DNA of 64,000 bases from Xanthomonas campestris pv. phormiicola (GCA_025666215.1 CP102593.1:5097001-5161000), one strand, 5' to 3'; counted from the first letter of the stretch, positions 54,258 to 63,513 are shown. The notes: generated by a model from the sequence alone, not told the origin. Made by a program: numbers and translations.

Positions 54258-55195
54258 CACGCCATCTCCTTGTGCATGCGTGCGGCCGCCATGCTTTCCG
54301 CGGTGCGCAATGCTGCCGAGGTCATGATGTCGAGGTTTCCGGCATAGGCCGGCAGGTAGTGGGCGGCACCCTCCACTTCCAGGAACACGCTGGTCTTGAG
54401 GCCCTGGAATGTTCCGACCCCGGGAATGGTCACCGGATTGTCGGCGCCGCAGCGCTCGAACTGGATCCGCTGCTTCAGCCGATAGCCGGGCACGTAGCTC
54501 GCCACCTTGGCCACCATCGCCTCGATCGCGGCCGCGATCGGCGCCTCGTCGGCGCCGGAAGACAGGATGAAGACCGTGTCGCGCATCAGCATCGGCGGTT
54601 CGGCCGGATTGAGGATGATGATCGCCCTGCCCCTGGCCGCTCCGCCGACCTGCTCGAGCGCGCGATTGGTGGTTTCGGTGAATTCGTCGATATTGGCGCG
54701 CGTGCCGGGACCGGCGCTCCTGGACGCGATGGAGGCGACGATTTCGGCGTAGTGCACGGTGGCCACCGACGACACCGCGGCGACGATCGGGATCGTGGCC
54801 TGGCCGCCGCAGGTGACCATGTTGACGTTGGCCGCATCGGTATGGCGCTGGCCATTGACCACCGGAACCACATAGGGACCGATCGCCGCCGGGGTCAGGT
54901 CGATCATCACCTTGCCCGCAGCGGTCGCCACTTCGCTGTGACGCGGATGCGCGCCTGCCGAGGTGGCGTCGAACACCACGCCGATCTCCGGCCATGCCGC
55001 GAGCCGGCTCAGGCCGTCGATCCCTTCGTGCGTGGTGGCCACGCCCAGCCGGCGTGCGCGCTCCAGCCCGTCGGAGGCCGGGTCGATCCCGGCCATGGCG
55101 GCCATTTCCAGCACGTCCGACTGGCGCATGATCTTGATCATCAGATCGGTGCCGATGTTGCCGGAACCGATGATCGCCGCTTTCATCTTGCCCAT
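54257..55195 (-). CDS. mhpF: Acetaldehyde dehydrogenase (acylating)
   Basis: A 312-residue enzyme converting acetaldehyde, NAD+ and CoA to acetyl-Co[18 protein letters not shown] binds NAD, and the catalytic Cys 129 is in [11 protein letters not shown]. Length matches MhpF/DmpF. The start at 55195 follows GGAGA; MKAAIIG three codons later is possible. It forms a coupled pair with the aldolase. Confidence 0.95.
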   Translation of the reverse strand: MGKMKAAIIGSGNIGTDLMIKIMRQSDVLEMAAMAGIDPASDGLERARRLGVATTHEGIDGLSRLAAWPEIGVVFDATSAGAHPRHSEVATAAGKVMIDLTPAAIGPYVVPVVNGQRHTDAANVNMVTCGGQATIPIVAAVSSVATVHYAEIVASIASRSAGPGTRANIDEFTETTNRALEQVGGAARGRAIIILNPAEPPMLMRDTVFILSSGADEAPIAAAIEAMVAKVASYVPGYRLKQRIQFERCGADNPVTIPGVGTFQGLKTSVFLEVEGAAHYLPAYAGNLDIMTSAALRTAESMAAARMHKEMA

Positions 55196-55199
55196 CTGG

Positions 55200-56003
55200 T
55201 CATTCTCCAAAGCGGAAGGACACCGCACCCAGGCCGCCGATCACCGCGTTCACCCGGTTGCCCGCGGTCAGATCCACCATCGGCCCGAGCGCGCCGGTCA
55301 GCACCACATCGCCGGCGCGCAGCGGCTCTCCCGCCTGCGCCAGGGTCCGCGCCAGCCACGCTGCCGCTTCGAGCGGATGCCCCAGGCAAGCCGCGCCGAC
55401 CCCGGTCGACACCACCTTGCCGTCGAATTCCATCACCATGCCGCAGCTGTACAGGTCCAGGCCCTCGAGCGGCCGCCGCTCGCGTCCGAGCACGAAGGCT
55501 GCCGACGAGCCGTTGTCCGCGACGGTATCGGCAAAGCTGATCTTCCACTGGGCGATCCGGCTATCGACGATCTCCACCGCGGCGACCGCGTAGGCGCATG
55601 CCGCCGCGACCTCGCCGAGGGTGGCGGCGGCGTTGGCGAGATCGGTGGCCAGCACCAGCGCCACCTCGGCCTCGGCCCGCGGCTGGATGAAGCGCGCCGG
55701 ATCAAGCAGCCCCTCGTCCGGCACCGCCATGTCGTCGAACAGGACGCCGAAATCGGGCTGATCCACGCCCAGCTGGGCCTGTACCGACCTGGCGGTCAGG
55801 CCGACCTTGCGGCCGACGATCCTGCGTCCGCCCTGCGTCCAGTAACGCGTGTTGATCGCCTGCACGGCGTATGCGCCCGCCGCATCGGTCGGCGCCAGGC
55901 CATCGCGCAACGGCGGCACGGCGCCGCCGCGGTAGGCATCGCGCAAGCGGCGGGCGAGGTCCGCGTGCGTCGGCGGCGACTGCAGCGCGGCGGACTCAGA
56001 CAT
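55200..56003 (-). CDS. mhpD: 2-keto-4-pentenoate hydratase
   Basis: A 267-residue hydratase adding water to 2-hydroxypenta-2,4-dienoate to give 4-hydroxy-2-oxovalerate. [38 protein letters not shown] (metal-binding Glu residues) and [20 protein letters not shown] match the family. It overlaps the C-C hydrolase gene by 8 bases and ends four bases before the dehydrogenase start. Confidence 0.95.
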   Translation of the reverse strand: MSESAALQSPPTHADLARRLRDAYRGGAVPPLRDGLAPTDAAGAYAVQAINTRYWTQGGRRIVGRKVGLTARSVQAQLGVDQPDFGVLFDDMAVPDEGLLDPARFIQPRAEAEVALVLATDLANAAATLGEVAAACAYAVAAVEIVDSRIAQWKISFADTVADNGSSAAFVLGRERRPLEGLDLYSCGMVMEFDGKVVSTGVGAACLGHPLEAAAWLARTLAQAGEPLRAGDVVLTGALGPMVDLTAGNRVNAVIGGLGAVSFRFGE

Positions 56004-56835
56004 CGGCCTGGGTCACGTAGTCGGTGACCAGCGCGTTGAACTGCGCCGCCTTCTCCAGCTGCGCCCAGTGGCCGCACTGCGGGAAGACGTGCAGGCTGGC
56101 ATTCGGCAGCAAACGCAGCAGCAGCAGGCTGCTGTCCCAGGGAATCACCCGGTCTTCCTTGCCGTAGACCAGCAGCGCCGGGTGCGGCAGGCCATTGAGC
56201 CGCGTCCACAGGTCATGCATCGCATGCCCCTTCCATTCGCGCTTCTTCAGCAGCTCGGGTTTGGTGGAGGCGGCGAAGCGCTGCTCCAGCAACTCCGGCG
56301 TCACCAGCGACTGGTCGTGCACCATGATCCGGATCGCCGCTTCCAGCTTGGCGCGGGTCGGGCCTTCGCCCTGGTAGTAGCTTCCCAGCAACTTGACCCC
56401 TTCCGTGGGCTGTGGCGTGAACATGGTCGACGATCCGCCGGGCCCCATCAGCACCATGCGCCGCACCAGCGCCGGCCGGGTCAATGCCAGCGTCAACGCA
56501 ATGGTGCCTCCCATCGAGTTGCCGACGAAGTCGGCGCTGAAAACGCCCAGCTTGTGCAGCGCCTCGCCGATCGTCTCGGCGTAATAGTCGGTGTCCTGGT
56601 AGGCCGACATCGGCTTGTCGGATTCGCCGTAGTGCGGCGCGTCGAACGCCAGCACCCTGAACTTCTCGGCCAGGTGGCCGATGTTGCTTCGGTAATTGCT
56701 CCAGGCCGACGCGCCCGGACCGCCGCCATGCAGCAGCACCAGGACATGTTCGCCGGCGCCGGCTTCGTGATAGCGCAGCTTGATCGCGCCGGCGTCGATG
56801 AAGCGCGATGTGTTTTCTTCGGTATATGCGGACAT
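55996..56835 (-). CDS. meta-cleavage product C-C hydrolase (MhpC/BphD-like)
   Basis: A 279-residue alpha/beta hydrolase splitting 2-hydroxy-6-oxo-dienoates. LLHGGGPGASAWSNYRSNIG is the oxyanion signature of C-C hydrolases, the nucleophile is Ser 107 in VGNSMGGTIAL, and VYGKEDRVIPWDS and FPQCGHWAQLEK hold the acid and base. Products are 2-hydroxypenta-2,4-dienoate and a side-chain carboxylic acid of unknown identity. It is coupled to the hydratase gene. Confidence 0.92.
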   Translation of the reverse strand: MSAYTEENTSRFIDAGAIKLRYHEAGAGEHVLVLLHGGGPGASAWSNYRSNIGHLAEKFRVLAFDAPHYGESDKPMSAYQDTDYYAETIGEALHKLGVFSADFVGNSMGGTIALTLALTRPALVRRMVLMGPGGSSTMFTPQPTEGVKLLGSYYQGEGPTRAKLEAAIRIMVHDQSLVTPELLEQRFAASTKPELLKKREWKGHAMHDLWTRLNGLPHPALLVYGKEDRVIPWDSSLLLLRLLPNASLHVFPQCGHWAQLEKAAQFNALVTDYVTQADV

Positions 56836-56903
56836 GATGGATGAATTGCTCTTCGGCGGGTATGAAGGGGGAGCGCTCCGGGCGATGCCGCGGAGCGGAT
56901 GCA

Positions 56904-57800
56904 TCAGCCGCCGGCAGCGTGCGGCGGCATCGAGAAGGTGTGGCCCCAACTGCTGTTGGTGGGGTAGTGGGTCACGTGCCAGGTCTCGTCGTCGATCTGG
57001 ATGCCGCCCCAGCCGATCTCCACCGCCCATCCCGAAGGCGTCGTCACATAGAACGACAGCATGTTGTCGTTCACGTGGCGGCCGAGATCGATCACGATAT
57101 GCGCGCCCGCCGCCTTGGCGCGCTGATAGGCGAACCCGACCTCGTCCAGCGAGGACATCTCGAGCAACAGATGATGGAAGTTGCCGTGCGCCGGCGGCAT
57201 GTCGATCAAGGCCAGCGAATGATGGCGATGGTTGACGCGCAGGAACACCGCCTCGCGATTGAGGCCGGAGATCTCCAGGTAGTCGGTGATCCTGAACGAC
57301 AGCACGTCCTGGTAGAAGGCGATCTGCTCGCGGTACCGCGACGTCGCCATCACCACATGGCCCAGGCCTTGCTCGCTCATCACGAACGGGCGCGCGCCGA
57401 CCGGCGAGACGAAGGGATCGTGGACCATCAGGGTCGGCCCGAAGTAGGCCTCGATCCACAACCCGTCCGCGTCCCGGAAACGGATCATCGCCTTGACCGC
57501 GCTGGCCTCCGCCGCGGCGACGCTCGCTTCCTCGAACGGCACATGCGCCGCGCGCAGCGCCTTGCGCACGTTGTCCAGGTCTTCCGGGTTGCGGCATTCC
57601 CAGCCCAGATAGGCCACTGCATCGGTATCGCCGGGGTGCAGCACGATGCGCCGCCGATGCTGATCGGCGCGCAATACCAGCGTCCCGTCTTCGAGCTCCT
57701 GCGCGACCTGCAGTCCAAGCACCTGCGGCGCGAATGTCTTCCAGCCCTCGATGTTGCGCGTCGTAAATCCTACATAGCCAAGCGTATCTATGCCACGCAT
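56904..57800 (-). CDS. Type I extradiol dioxygenase (BphC-like, 2,3-dihydroxyaryl cleavage)
   Basis: A 298-residue two-domain VOC dioxygenase. Iron ligands His 148 (GLGHVVMATSR), His 210 (NFHHLLLEMSS) and Glu 261 (WAVEIGWGG) are present, with catalytic HRHHSLALID and MLSFYVTTPSG. It opens a catechol beside the hydroxyls, giving the substrate for the C-C hydrolase. It is the first gene of the operon. GGGAGGA precedes the ATG. It is of the BphC type, unlike the LigB-type MhpB of E. coli, although the gene order C-D-F-E downstream is the same. Confidence 0.93.
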   Translation of the reverse strand: MRGIDTLGYVGFTTRNIEGWKTFAPQVLGLQVAQELEDGTLVLRADQHRRRIVLHPGDTDAVAYLGWECRNPEDLDNVRKALRAAHVPFEEASVAAAEASAVKAMIRFRDADGLWIEAYFGPTLMVHDPFVSPVGARPFVMSEQGLGHVVMATSRYREQIAFYQDVLSFRITDYLEISGLNREAVFLRVNHRHHSLALIDMPPAHGNFHHLLLEMSSLDEVGFAYQRAKAAGAHIVIDLGRHVNDNMLSFYVTTPSGWAVEIGWGGIQIDDETWHVTHYPTNSSWGHTFSMPPHAAGG

Positions 57801-58288
57801 CGACTATCCTCCCATTGCGTTTTGGCCGAATCACTCGACCGGTGCGGCATGCTATCCGCGGGCGCAGAACGGGGTCTTTAGCCGATGCAGCTTTAATCTT
57901 GATCGAAATTCGCCCGGCCTCGGCCGGCCGACAAGGGAGCAGACGCAAGATGCCGCCAAGGCGTGCAGGGCGGCGAAGATCGCCGCGCGATCGCTCGGCG
58001 CGGACACCCGTACCGCGGTATCGCAGTCGCATCGAAGTTGCCGTCGCCGGCGTGCGGCTGCGCTGGCCATCGTCCAGCCGCGGCATCGGCGCGGCGCTGG
58101 CGCGCACAGGTCCAGGCCCGGGCGCCTCGCTGGCGACTCGACCTTCGTGCCGCGTGGTGGCCGCGGTCGATGCACGGCAAGCGCGGTTCCGCCTGGATGC
58201 GCGCTACCGGCCGTCGGCGTCGGCCGGCCGGGGAGACCGCGCCGCGCCGCCCTGCATGGGCGGCGTCGGCACGGCGGCCGACACCTCG
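57801..58288. other. Intergenic region upstream of the aromatic operon
   Basis: About 490 bases with no supported gene. The first about 120 bases upstream of the dioxygenase gene are AT-richer (CTTTAATCTTGATCGAAATT near 57890) and probably hold the operon promoter and regulator site. The rest is GC-rich, with open frames in several registers but no recognisable protein; a decayed gene cannot be excluded. Confidence 0.45.
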
Positions 58289-61156
58289 TCAGCGTGCCGC
58301 GGCGGCCGCACCCTGCGGCTTGCCGTCGGCGTCGATCACCGTCACTTCGCCCAGCTTCAGCGCGCGTACCGGGCGCTCGATCTGCTTCAGGTCGCCCACC
58401 ACCACCCAGGTCAGCGCGTTCGGGTCCAGGGTCGCGGCGGCCTGCGCCACCTGCGCCGGGGTCATCGCCTCGATCTCGGCCTTGCGCTTGAACACGTAGT
58501 CGTCGGGCCGCCCGTAGCGCACGATGCCGCCGATCGCACCGAGCACCGAACTGGCGGTCTCGTAGGCACCGGGCAGGCTCAGGGTCTGGATGTTGCGGAT
58601 CCGCGCCACTTCCTCCGCCGTCGGCGGCAACTTGCCGCTGGCGAAGGCGCTGATCTCCTTGTGCATCTCCTGCAGCGCCGGCGCGGTCTTGTCGATCTGC
58701 ACCGACGCGGTGGCCGACCACGGACGCTGGCCTAGCGCGCTGGCGGCCGAACTGCGCGCACCGTAGGACCAGTGCTTGTTCTCGCGCAGGTTCATGTTCA
58801 GCCGCGAGGTGAAGTCGCCGCCGAGTACGCCGTTGGCGGTTTCGAAGCGGATCGAGGACGCATCGGTGGTCGGCGGCACCAGTTCGGCGGCGAACAGATT
58901 GGCCTGCACCGCGCCGGGCTGGTCGATCAGGTACACCCGCGGCTTGGACGGGCGCGCCACCGTGGCCAGCGCCGGCAACGACGGCGCCACGCCCTCGCCC
59001 TTCCAGTCGCCGAACTGCGCGTCCAGCAGCGGCACCACCTCGGCCAGGGTGGTGTCGCCGACCACGATCAGGGTGGCCTGCTCGGGACGGATCCAGTCGC
59101 GCTGGAAGCCGAGCAGGTCCTCGCGCTGCAGCGCCGCGATCTCCGACTCGGTGCCGCTGCCGCTGAACGGGATCGCATACGGATGACCGGCGCCGTACAG
59201 CAGCGGCGGCAGCACCCGCATCGCCACCGCGTTGGGCTTGGCCTTCTCCTGGCGGATGCCGGCGATCCAGCTCGCCTTGATCCGCTCGATTTCCTTCTGC
59301 TCGAAGCGCGGGCGCCGCAGCATGTCGGCGTACAGCGCCAGCGACGGCGCCAGGTTCTCCTTCAGGGCCGACAGGTAGGCGTTGCTGCCATCCAGCGAAG
59401 CGCCGGCGCCCAGCGAGGCGCCCAATGCATCGGCGGCATCGGCGAAACCCAGCGCGTCGCGCGCGCCGGCGCCTTCGTCGAGCATGCCCATGGTGAAGTT
59501 GGCGGTGCCCGACTTGCGCCCCTGGTCGGCGCTGAAGCCGCCCGGGAATTCATAGCTGAACTGCACCACCGGCACGTCGTGGCGCTCGGCCAGGATCAGC
59601 CGGGTGCCGTTCTTCAGCGTGGCGCGCTGCAGCGCCGGGAACGTCAGCTGCGGGAACTGGGTGGTCTTGGGCGGACCGGCGCTGCGATCGACGACGCTGG
59701 GCAGCGCGCGGTACTTGGGATCGACCGGCGGCGGGTTCAGCGGCGCCGGCTGCACGGCCGGCTCTTCGGCCAGCGCCACGCGCTCGCCCGGCTCCACCAC
59801 CAGGGTGTGGTCGCCCTTGCCCAGCCATTTGCGGCCCACCGCCTTCAGATCGCGCGCGCGGGTGGCTTCGATCGTGGCCAGCGCGGTGCGGAAGCAGCCC
59901 GGATCGCCGGTGAACACCGTGCACTCGGCCAGCGCATCGGCCTTGCCGTTGGAGCCACCGATACGCTCGATGCCGCGCACGAAGCCGGCGCGGAACGCGG
60001 TCTTGGCCCGCACCAGTTCGTCCTTGTCCGGCCCCTTGTCGAGCAGCTTGCGCAGTTCCTCGTCGATCACCGCCTCGACCTTGGCCGGATCCACGCCCTG
60101 TTTCACCGTGGCGATGATGCCGAAGCTGGAGCCCAGCTGCGACGGCCACGCACCGGCGCTGATCTGGTCGACCAGCTTGTCCTCGTGCACCAGGCGCCGG
60201 TCCAGCCGCGACGACTTGGCCCCGCCCAGCACCTGCGCCAGCAGCTGCAGGCGGTCGATGTCCTCGGTGCCGGTCTGGGCCACGTTCCAGATCCGGTAGA
60301 TGCGCGCCTGCGGCACCTTGTTGGTCATCGTCTCGCGGGTGGACTGGGTGCGCTGGGCCACGTCGACCTGCGGCTGCGCCATGCTCGGCCCGGCCGGGAT
60401 ATCGCCGAAATAGCGGGCGACCTTCTCCTTCGCGGTGGCCACGTCGATGTCGCCGGCCAGCACCAGCACCGCGTTGTTCGGCCCGTACCAGGTACGGAAC
60501 CACTGCTTCACGTCGGCCAGCGAGGCGGCGTCGAGGTCGTTCATCGAGCCGATCACGCTGTGGTGGTACGGGTGGCCCTTCGGGTACCGCGCGCGGCTCA
60601 GCCTGTCCCAGGCCTGGCCGTAGGGCTGGTTCTCGCCCTGCCGCTTCTCGTTCTGGACCACGCCGCGCTGTTCGTCGAGCGCGGCCTGGTCGATGGCGCC
60701 GAGCAGGTGGCCCATGCGGTCGGACTCCATCCACAGTGCCATGTCCAGCGCAGTGGTCGGCACATTCTCGAAATAGTTGGTGCGGTCGCTGTTGGTGGTG
60801 CCGTTCTGGTCGGTGGCGCCGACCTGCTTGAACGGTTCGAAGAATTCGCCGCTGTGGTTCTCGCTGCCCTGGAACATCAGGTGTTCGAACAGGTGCGCGA
60901 AACCGGTGCGCCCGGCCGGCTCGTCCTTGGCGCCGACGTGATACCAGAGGTTGACCGCCACGATCGGCGCCTTGCGATCGGTATGCACCACCACGCGCAA
61001 GCCGTTGGGCAGGGTGAACTGCTCGAACGCGATGTCCACTTTCGCCGCCGCCGGCGGCCTGGCCGCGCTCGACGGCGGCGCGTAGCTCAGCGCGCCGAGC
61101 GCGGTGGACAGGGCGATGGCCAGCAGCGCCCCACGCGGGCGGATCGACACGGTCAT
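58289..61156 (-). CDS. M16-family zinc protease, exported (two-repeat)
   Basis: A 955-residue exported protease with a signal peptide (about 1-32, LLAIALSTALGALSYAPPSS). The inverted zinc motif HLFEH (88-92) lies in TGFAHLFEHLMFQGSENHSG, with the distal glutamate in the following helix. The second half (about 500-950) is the catalytically inactive partner repeat of pitrilysin-like proteins. It probably degrades peptides in the periplasm. AAGGAAC precedes the ATG. Confidence 0.93.
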   Translation of the reverse strand: MTVSIRPRGALLAIALSTALGALSYAPPSSAARPPAAAKVDIAFEQFTLPNGLRVVVHTDRKAPIVAVNLWYHVGAKDEPAGRTGFAHLFEHLMFQGSENHSGEFFEPFKQVGATDQNGTTNSDRTNYFENVPTTALDMALWMESDRMGHLLGAIDQAALDEQRGVVQNEKRQGENQPYGQAWDRLSRARYPKGHPYHHSVIGSMNDLDAASLADVKQWFRTWYGPNNAVLVLAGDIDVATAKEKVARYFGDIPAGPSMAQPQVDVAQRTQSTRETMTNKVPQARIYRIWNVAQTGTEDIDRLQLLAQVLGGAKSSRLDRRLVHEDKLVDQISAGAWPSQLGSSFGIIATVKQGVDPAKVEAVIDEELRKLLDKGPDKDELVRAKTAFRAGFVRGIERIGGSNGKADALAECTVFTGDPGCFRTALATIEATRARDLKAVGRKWLGKGDHTLVVEPGERVALAEEPAVQPAPLNPPPVDPKYRALPSVVDRSAGPPKTTQFPQLTFPALQRATLKNGTRLILAERHDVPVVQFSYEFPGGFSADQGRKSGTANFTMGMLDEGAGARDALGFADAADALGASLGAGASLDGSNAYLSALKENLAPSLALYADMLRRPRFEQKEIERIKASWIAGIRQEKAKPNAVAMRVLPPLLYGAGHPYAIPFSGSGTESEIAALQREDLLGFQRDWIRPEQATLIVVGDTTLAEVVPLLDAQFGDWKGEGVAPSLPALATVARPSKPRVYLIDQPGAVQANLFAAELVPPTTDASSIRFETANGVLGGDFTSRLNMNLRENKHWSYGARSSAASALGQRPWSATASVQIDKTAPALQEMHKEISAFASGKLPPTAEEVARIRNIQTLSLPGAYETASSVLGAIGGIVRYGRPDDYVFKRKAEIEAMTPAQVAQAAATLDPNALTWVVVGDLKQIERPVRALKLGEVTVIDADGKPQGAAAAAR

Positions 61157-61565
61157 GCAAGTTCCTTTTGGGCAATGAATGGAAGGACAGCCAGGCCTCG
61201 ATCGTAACGGGCCGCACCCGCGCCCGCGCAGGCCTTCGGCCTGTTCCTGGCCATTGCCGGCACCTCCGATCCTGAACGCGATGCGCCGACGCCGCTGCCG
61301 GCGAGGTGGCCAACCGCCGAAGACGGACGTACGCAAGCGACCGGGTGTCCGCCTGCGGACACTCGGCCCGCGAAAAATCCCTTGAATAACAAACCCTTGA
61401 AGTTGGCACAGGACCTGCTCTGCATCTGCACAGCATACGCAGGAGAAGCAAATAATGAACAAGAGCTTAATAAAAAGAAAAAAGCGGAAAAAGTTCTTGC
61501 GCACCCTGGTTAGGTGTTATACCTTACTACCACACCACTGATCAACAACACCAACGAGGCCCGCC
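61157..61565. other. Divergent region between M16 protease and repeat-protein genes
   Basis: About 410 bases. The part next to the protease is GC-rich and featureless. From about 61380 it turns AT-rich and contains a candidate 28-codon gene (61455-61541) and a possible promoter near 61497-61525 (TTGCGC, then TATACC about 15 bases later). Confidence 0.5.
61455..61541 (+). CDS. Candidate 28-residue basic mini-protein or leader peptide
   Basis: An ATG with an AGGAG site nine bases upstream opens a 28-codon frame starting MNKSLIKRKKRKKFLRTL and ending PHH. Ten of the first 17 residues after the Met are Lys, Arg or a neighbouring basic run, in a stretch much richer in A+T than its surroundings. 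It stops 24 bases before the repeat-protein gene on the same strand. It could be a regulatory leader peptide, a small basic protein or chance. No family is recognised. Confidence 0.3.
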   Translation: MNKSLIKRKKRKKFLRTLVRCYTLLPHH

Positions 61566-62042
61566 ATGAAAACCGCTTCCTTCGCCCTGACCTTCGCCAT
61601 CGCCGCCCTGCTCGCCGCGCCGGCGATCGCCGCCCCGACCATCACCACCCTGGATCGCGTGCAGGTCCGTCCCTCCGCCGAGCAGATCGCCCAGCGCACG
61701 TACGAGCGCAACAGCGGCATCGCCACCCTGGCCACGGTGCAGGTCCGCCCCTCCGCCGAGCAGCTGGCGCAGCGCGATGCCGAGCTGTCCAGCCGCATCG
61801 CCACGCTGGCCTCGGTGCAGGTGCGTCCGTCCGCCGAGCAGATCGCCCAGCGCGATGCCGAGCAGGCGAGCAGCCAGCGCGTGGTCACCCTGGCGACGCT
61901 GCAGGTGCGCCCGAGCGCCGACACCCGGAGCGTGTTCGCGATCGGCAGCGTGGTCAGCGGCGCCCTGGACAGCGCGATGCTGCAGCTGCAGCCGAGCCTG
62001 CAGAACCTGAGCCAGGACCTGACCACCAGCCTGGCGCGCTGA
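61566..62042 (+). CDS. Exported protein of 26-residue tandem repeats, unknown function
   Basis: A 158-residue protein with a signal peptide (about 1-22, LTFAIAALLAAPAIAAP). Residues 32-122 are three and a half tandem repeats: VQVRPSAEQIAQR followed by a variable part ending IATLAT or similar, with lengths 26, 26 and 28, then LQVRPSAD. The remainder (LDSAMLQLQPSLQNLSQDLT) is helical. Not recognised as a named family. The repeats look like amphipathic helix units. An AT-rich promoter region and the candidate mini-gene lie upstream; trmL follows 52 bases later. Confidence 0.75.
   Translation: MKTASFALTFAIAALLAAPAIAAPTITTLDRVQVRPSAEQIAQRTYERNSGIATLATVQVRPSAEQLAQRDAELSSRIATLASVQVRPSAEQIAQRDAEQASSQRVVTLATLQVRPSADTRSVFAIGSVVSGALDSAMLQLQPSLQNLSQDLTTSLAR
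61659..61931 (+). repeat. In-frame 78-base tandem repeats in the exported protein gene
   Basis: Repeat units at 61659-61736 and 61737-61814 (78 bases each), 61815-61898 (84 bases) and a partial unit at 61899-61931. Each begins with codons for V/L-Q-V-R-P-S-A. They encode the protein repeats and are not a CRISPR array. Confidence 0.85.
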
Positions 62043-62094
62043 GCCTGCGCACGCTTCGCCGGCGCAGGCCGGAGCCGGCGCGTAAACTGCGCCG

Positions 62095-62574
62095 ATGACC
62101 GCCACGCCCACGCTGCACGTCCTGCTGTTCCAACCCGAAATACCGCCCAACACGGGCAATGCCATCCGCCTTTGCGCCAATACCGGCGCGCAGCTGCACC
62201 TGATCGAACCGCTCGGCTTCGACCTCGGCGACAAGCAGCTCAAACGCGCCGGCCTGGATTACCACGAGTACGCACGCCTGCAGGTCCACGCATCGCTGGA
62301 CGCCGCGTTGCAGAGCATCGCCCCGCGCCGCCTGTTCGCCCTGAGTACCCGCAGCAATACCCGCTACGATGCCCCCGCCTTCGCCGACGGCGATGCGTTC
62401 CTGTTCGGCCCGGAGACCCGCGGCCTGCCCGCCGAGGTGCTGGAGCAGGTCCCGCCCGAACAGCGCCTGCGCCTGCCGATGCGCCCGCACAACCGCAGCC
62501 TCAACCTGTCCAACGCCGTGGCGGTGGTGGTGTTCGAAGCGTGGCGGCAGCTGGGCTTCCCCGGCGCGGATTGA
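62095..62574 (+). CDS. trmL: tRNA (cytidine(34)-2'-O)-methyltransferase
   Basis: A 159-residue SPOUT-fold methyltransferase that methylates the wobble ribose of some leucine tRNAs using SAM. PEIPPNTGNAIRLCANTG, LFGPETRGLP and MRPHNRSLNLSNAVAVVVFE with AWRQ are the three conserved knot motifs. Length is normal for TrmL. Confidence 0.96.
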   Translation: MTATPTLHVLLFQPEIPPNTGNAIRLCANTGAQLHLIEPLGFDLGDKQLKRAGLDYHEYARLQVHASLDAALQSIAPRRLFALSTRSNTRYDAPAFADGDAFLFGPETRGLPAEVLEQVPPEQRLRLPMRPHNRSLNLSNAVAVVVFEAWRQLGFPGAD

Positions 62575-62940
62575 ACGCACGGCAGGGCGCCGGCCGATCG
62601 CGACAGCGTCTCCCCGGGCCGCCCTGCGCGTCGGGCGCGCGGACGCGGAAAGACCGAATCCACGCCGAGGCGATCGGCGCAGGCACTCCTTCTTTATAGC
62701 CAGTAGCGACAGACCGGACGCCGCAGACCGGCGTTCCGGCACCGCGCCGGAAGCGATTTCAGTCGCCGCGGCCACGTCAAGCAACTGCACCCCAGAAGTT
62801 CCTGAACACGCTGTCTAATTTATATACCGGTCAGTTTTAAATTCAGGGCAAGTTCGGGTCGCTAACGGATAATTTACATATCGGCAGCGAACGGCCCACG
62901 CCTCAGCGCCGACCAAACCAATAACAAGGATATCCCGATC
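62575..62940. other. Intergenic region between trmL and the Ax21 gene
   Basis: About 370 bases without a supported gene. 62752-62772 contains a degenerate REP-like core (AGCGATTTCAGTCGCCGCGG). From 62810 to 62930 it is AT-rich (TAATTTATATACC, GGATAATTTACATATC) and should hold the promoter of the Ax21 gene. Confidence 0.55.
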
Positions 62941-63513
62941 ATGAAGACTTCTCTGCTCGCTCTCGGCCTCCTGGTCGCTCTGCCGTTCGCTGCCTCCGCG
63001 GCCGAAGGCCTTTCCTACAATTACGTGGAAGGCGGTTACATCAAGACCGACGCCAGCGGCGGCGACGCGGATGGCTGGGCCGTCAAGGGCTCCTACGCGA
63101 TCAACCCGAACTTCAGCGTGTTCGGCGACTTCAACCGCCAGAAGACCGACCTGGGCGACGTGCGCGTCGACCAGTGGCGCATCGGCGCCGGCTACAACCA
63201 CGAGATCTCGACCAGCACCGACCTGGTGACCCGCGTGGCCTACAACCGCTTCGACCCGGAATACGGCACCAAGTTCAACGGTTACAGCGCCGAAGTCGGC
63301 ATCCGTACCGCGTTCAACCCGTACTTCGAGGTGTATGCGCTGGGTGGCTACGAGGACTACACCAAGAAGGACGGCATCAATCCGGACGGCGAGTTCTACG
63401 GCCGCCTCGGCGCCCAGGCCAAGCTCAACCAGAACTGGGGCCTGAGCGCGGACCTGAAGATGAACCGCGATGGCGACAAGGAATGGTTCGTCGGCCCGCG
63501 TTTCAGCTGGTAA
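62941..63513 (+). CDS. ax21: Ax21-family outer-membrane beta-barrel protein
   Basis: A 190-residue outer-membrane protein with a signal peptide (about 1-20, SLLALGLLVALPFAASA), beginning AEGLSYNYVEGGYIKTDAS. It is an eight-strand-like barrel ending in the outer-membrane signature VGPRFSW. The sequence follows the Xanthomonas Ax21 protein nearly end to end (from memory). Ax21 is exported, partly in outer-membrane vesicles; earlier claims that it is the ligand of rice XA21 were withdrawn. Its function is unsettled. A strong terminator follows. Confidence 0.9.
   Translation: MKTSLLALGLLVALPFAASAAEGLSYNYVEGGYIKTDASGGDADGWAVKGSYAINPNFSVFGDFNRQKTDLGDVRVDQWRIGAGYNHEISTSTDLVTRVAYNRFDPEYGTKFNGYSAEVGIRTAFNPYFEVYALGGYEDYTKKDGINPDGEFYGRLGAQAKLNQNWGLSADLKMNRDGDKEWFVGPRFSW

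Noticed and set aside
51387..54347. A 986-codon plus-strand frame across the aromatic operon
   Set aside because: It crosses several coherent minus-strand genes with family motifs, and is rich in His, Arg, Ala and Gly, typical of antisense frames in GC-rich DNA.
57852..58288. Possible decayed gene between the dioxygenase and the M16 protease
   Set aside because: Frames are Arg/Ala-rich and resemble no family. Composition alone cannot separate a pseudogene from non-coding GC-rich DNA.
58772..61207. An 811-codon plus-strand frame
   Set aside because: Antisense shadow of the M16 protease gene, whose HLFEH motif and signal peptide fix the true strand.
61659..61931. Regular tandem repeats that could suggest a CRISPR array
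   Set aside because: The units are 78-84 bases, contiguous, in frame and encode a conserved peptide motif. There are no spacers and no cas genes.
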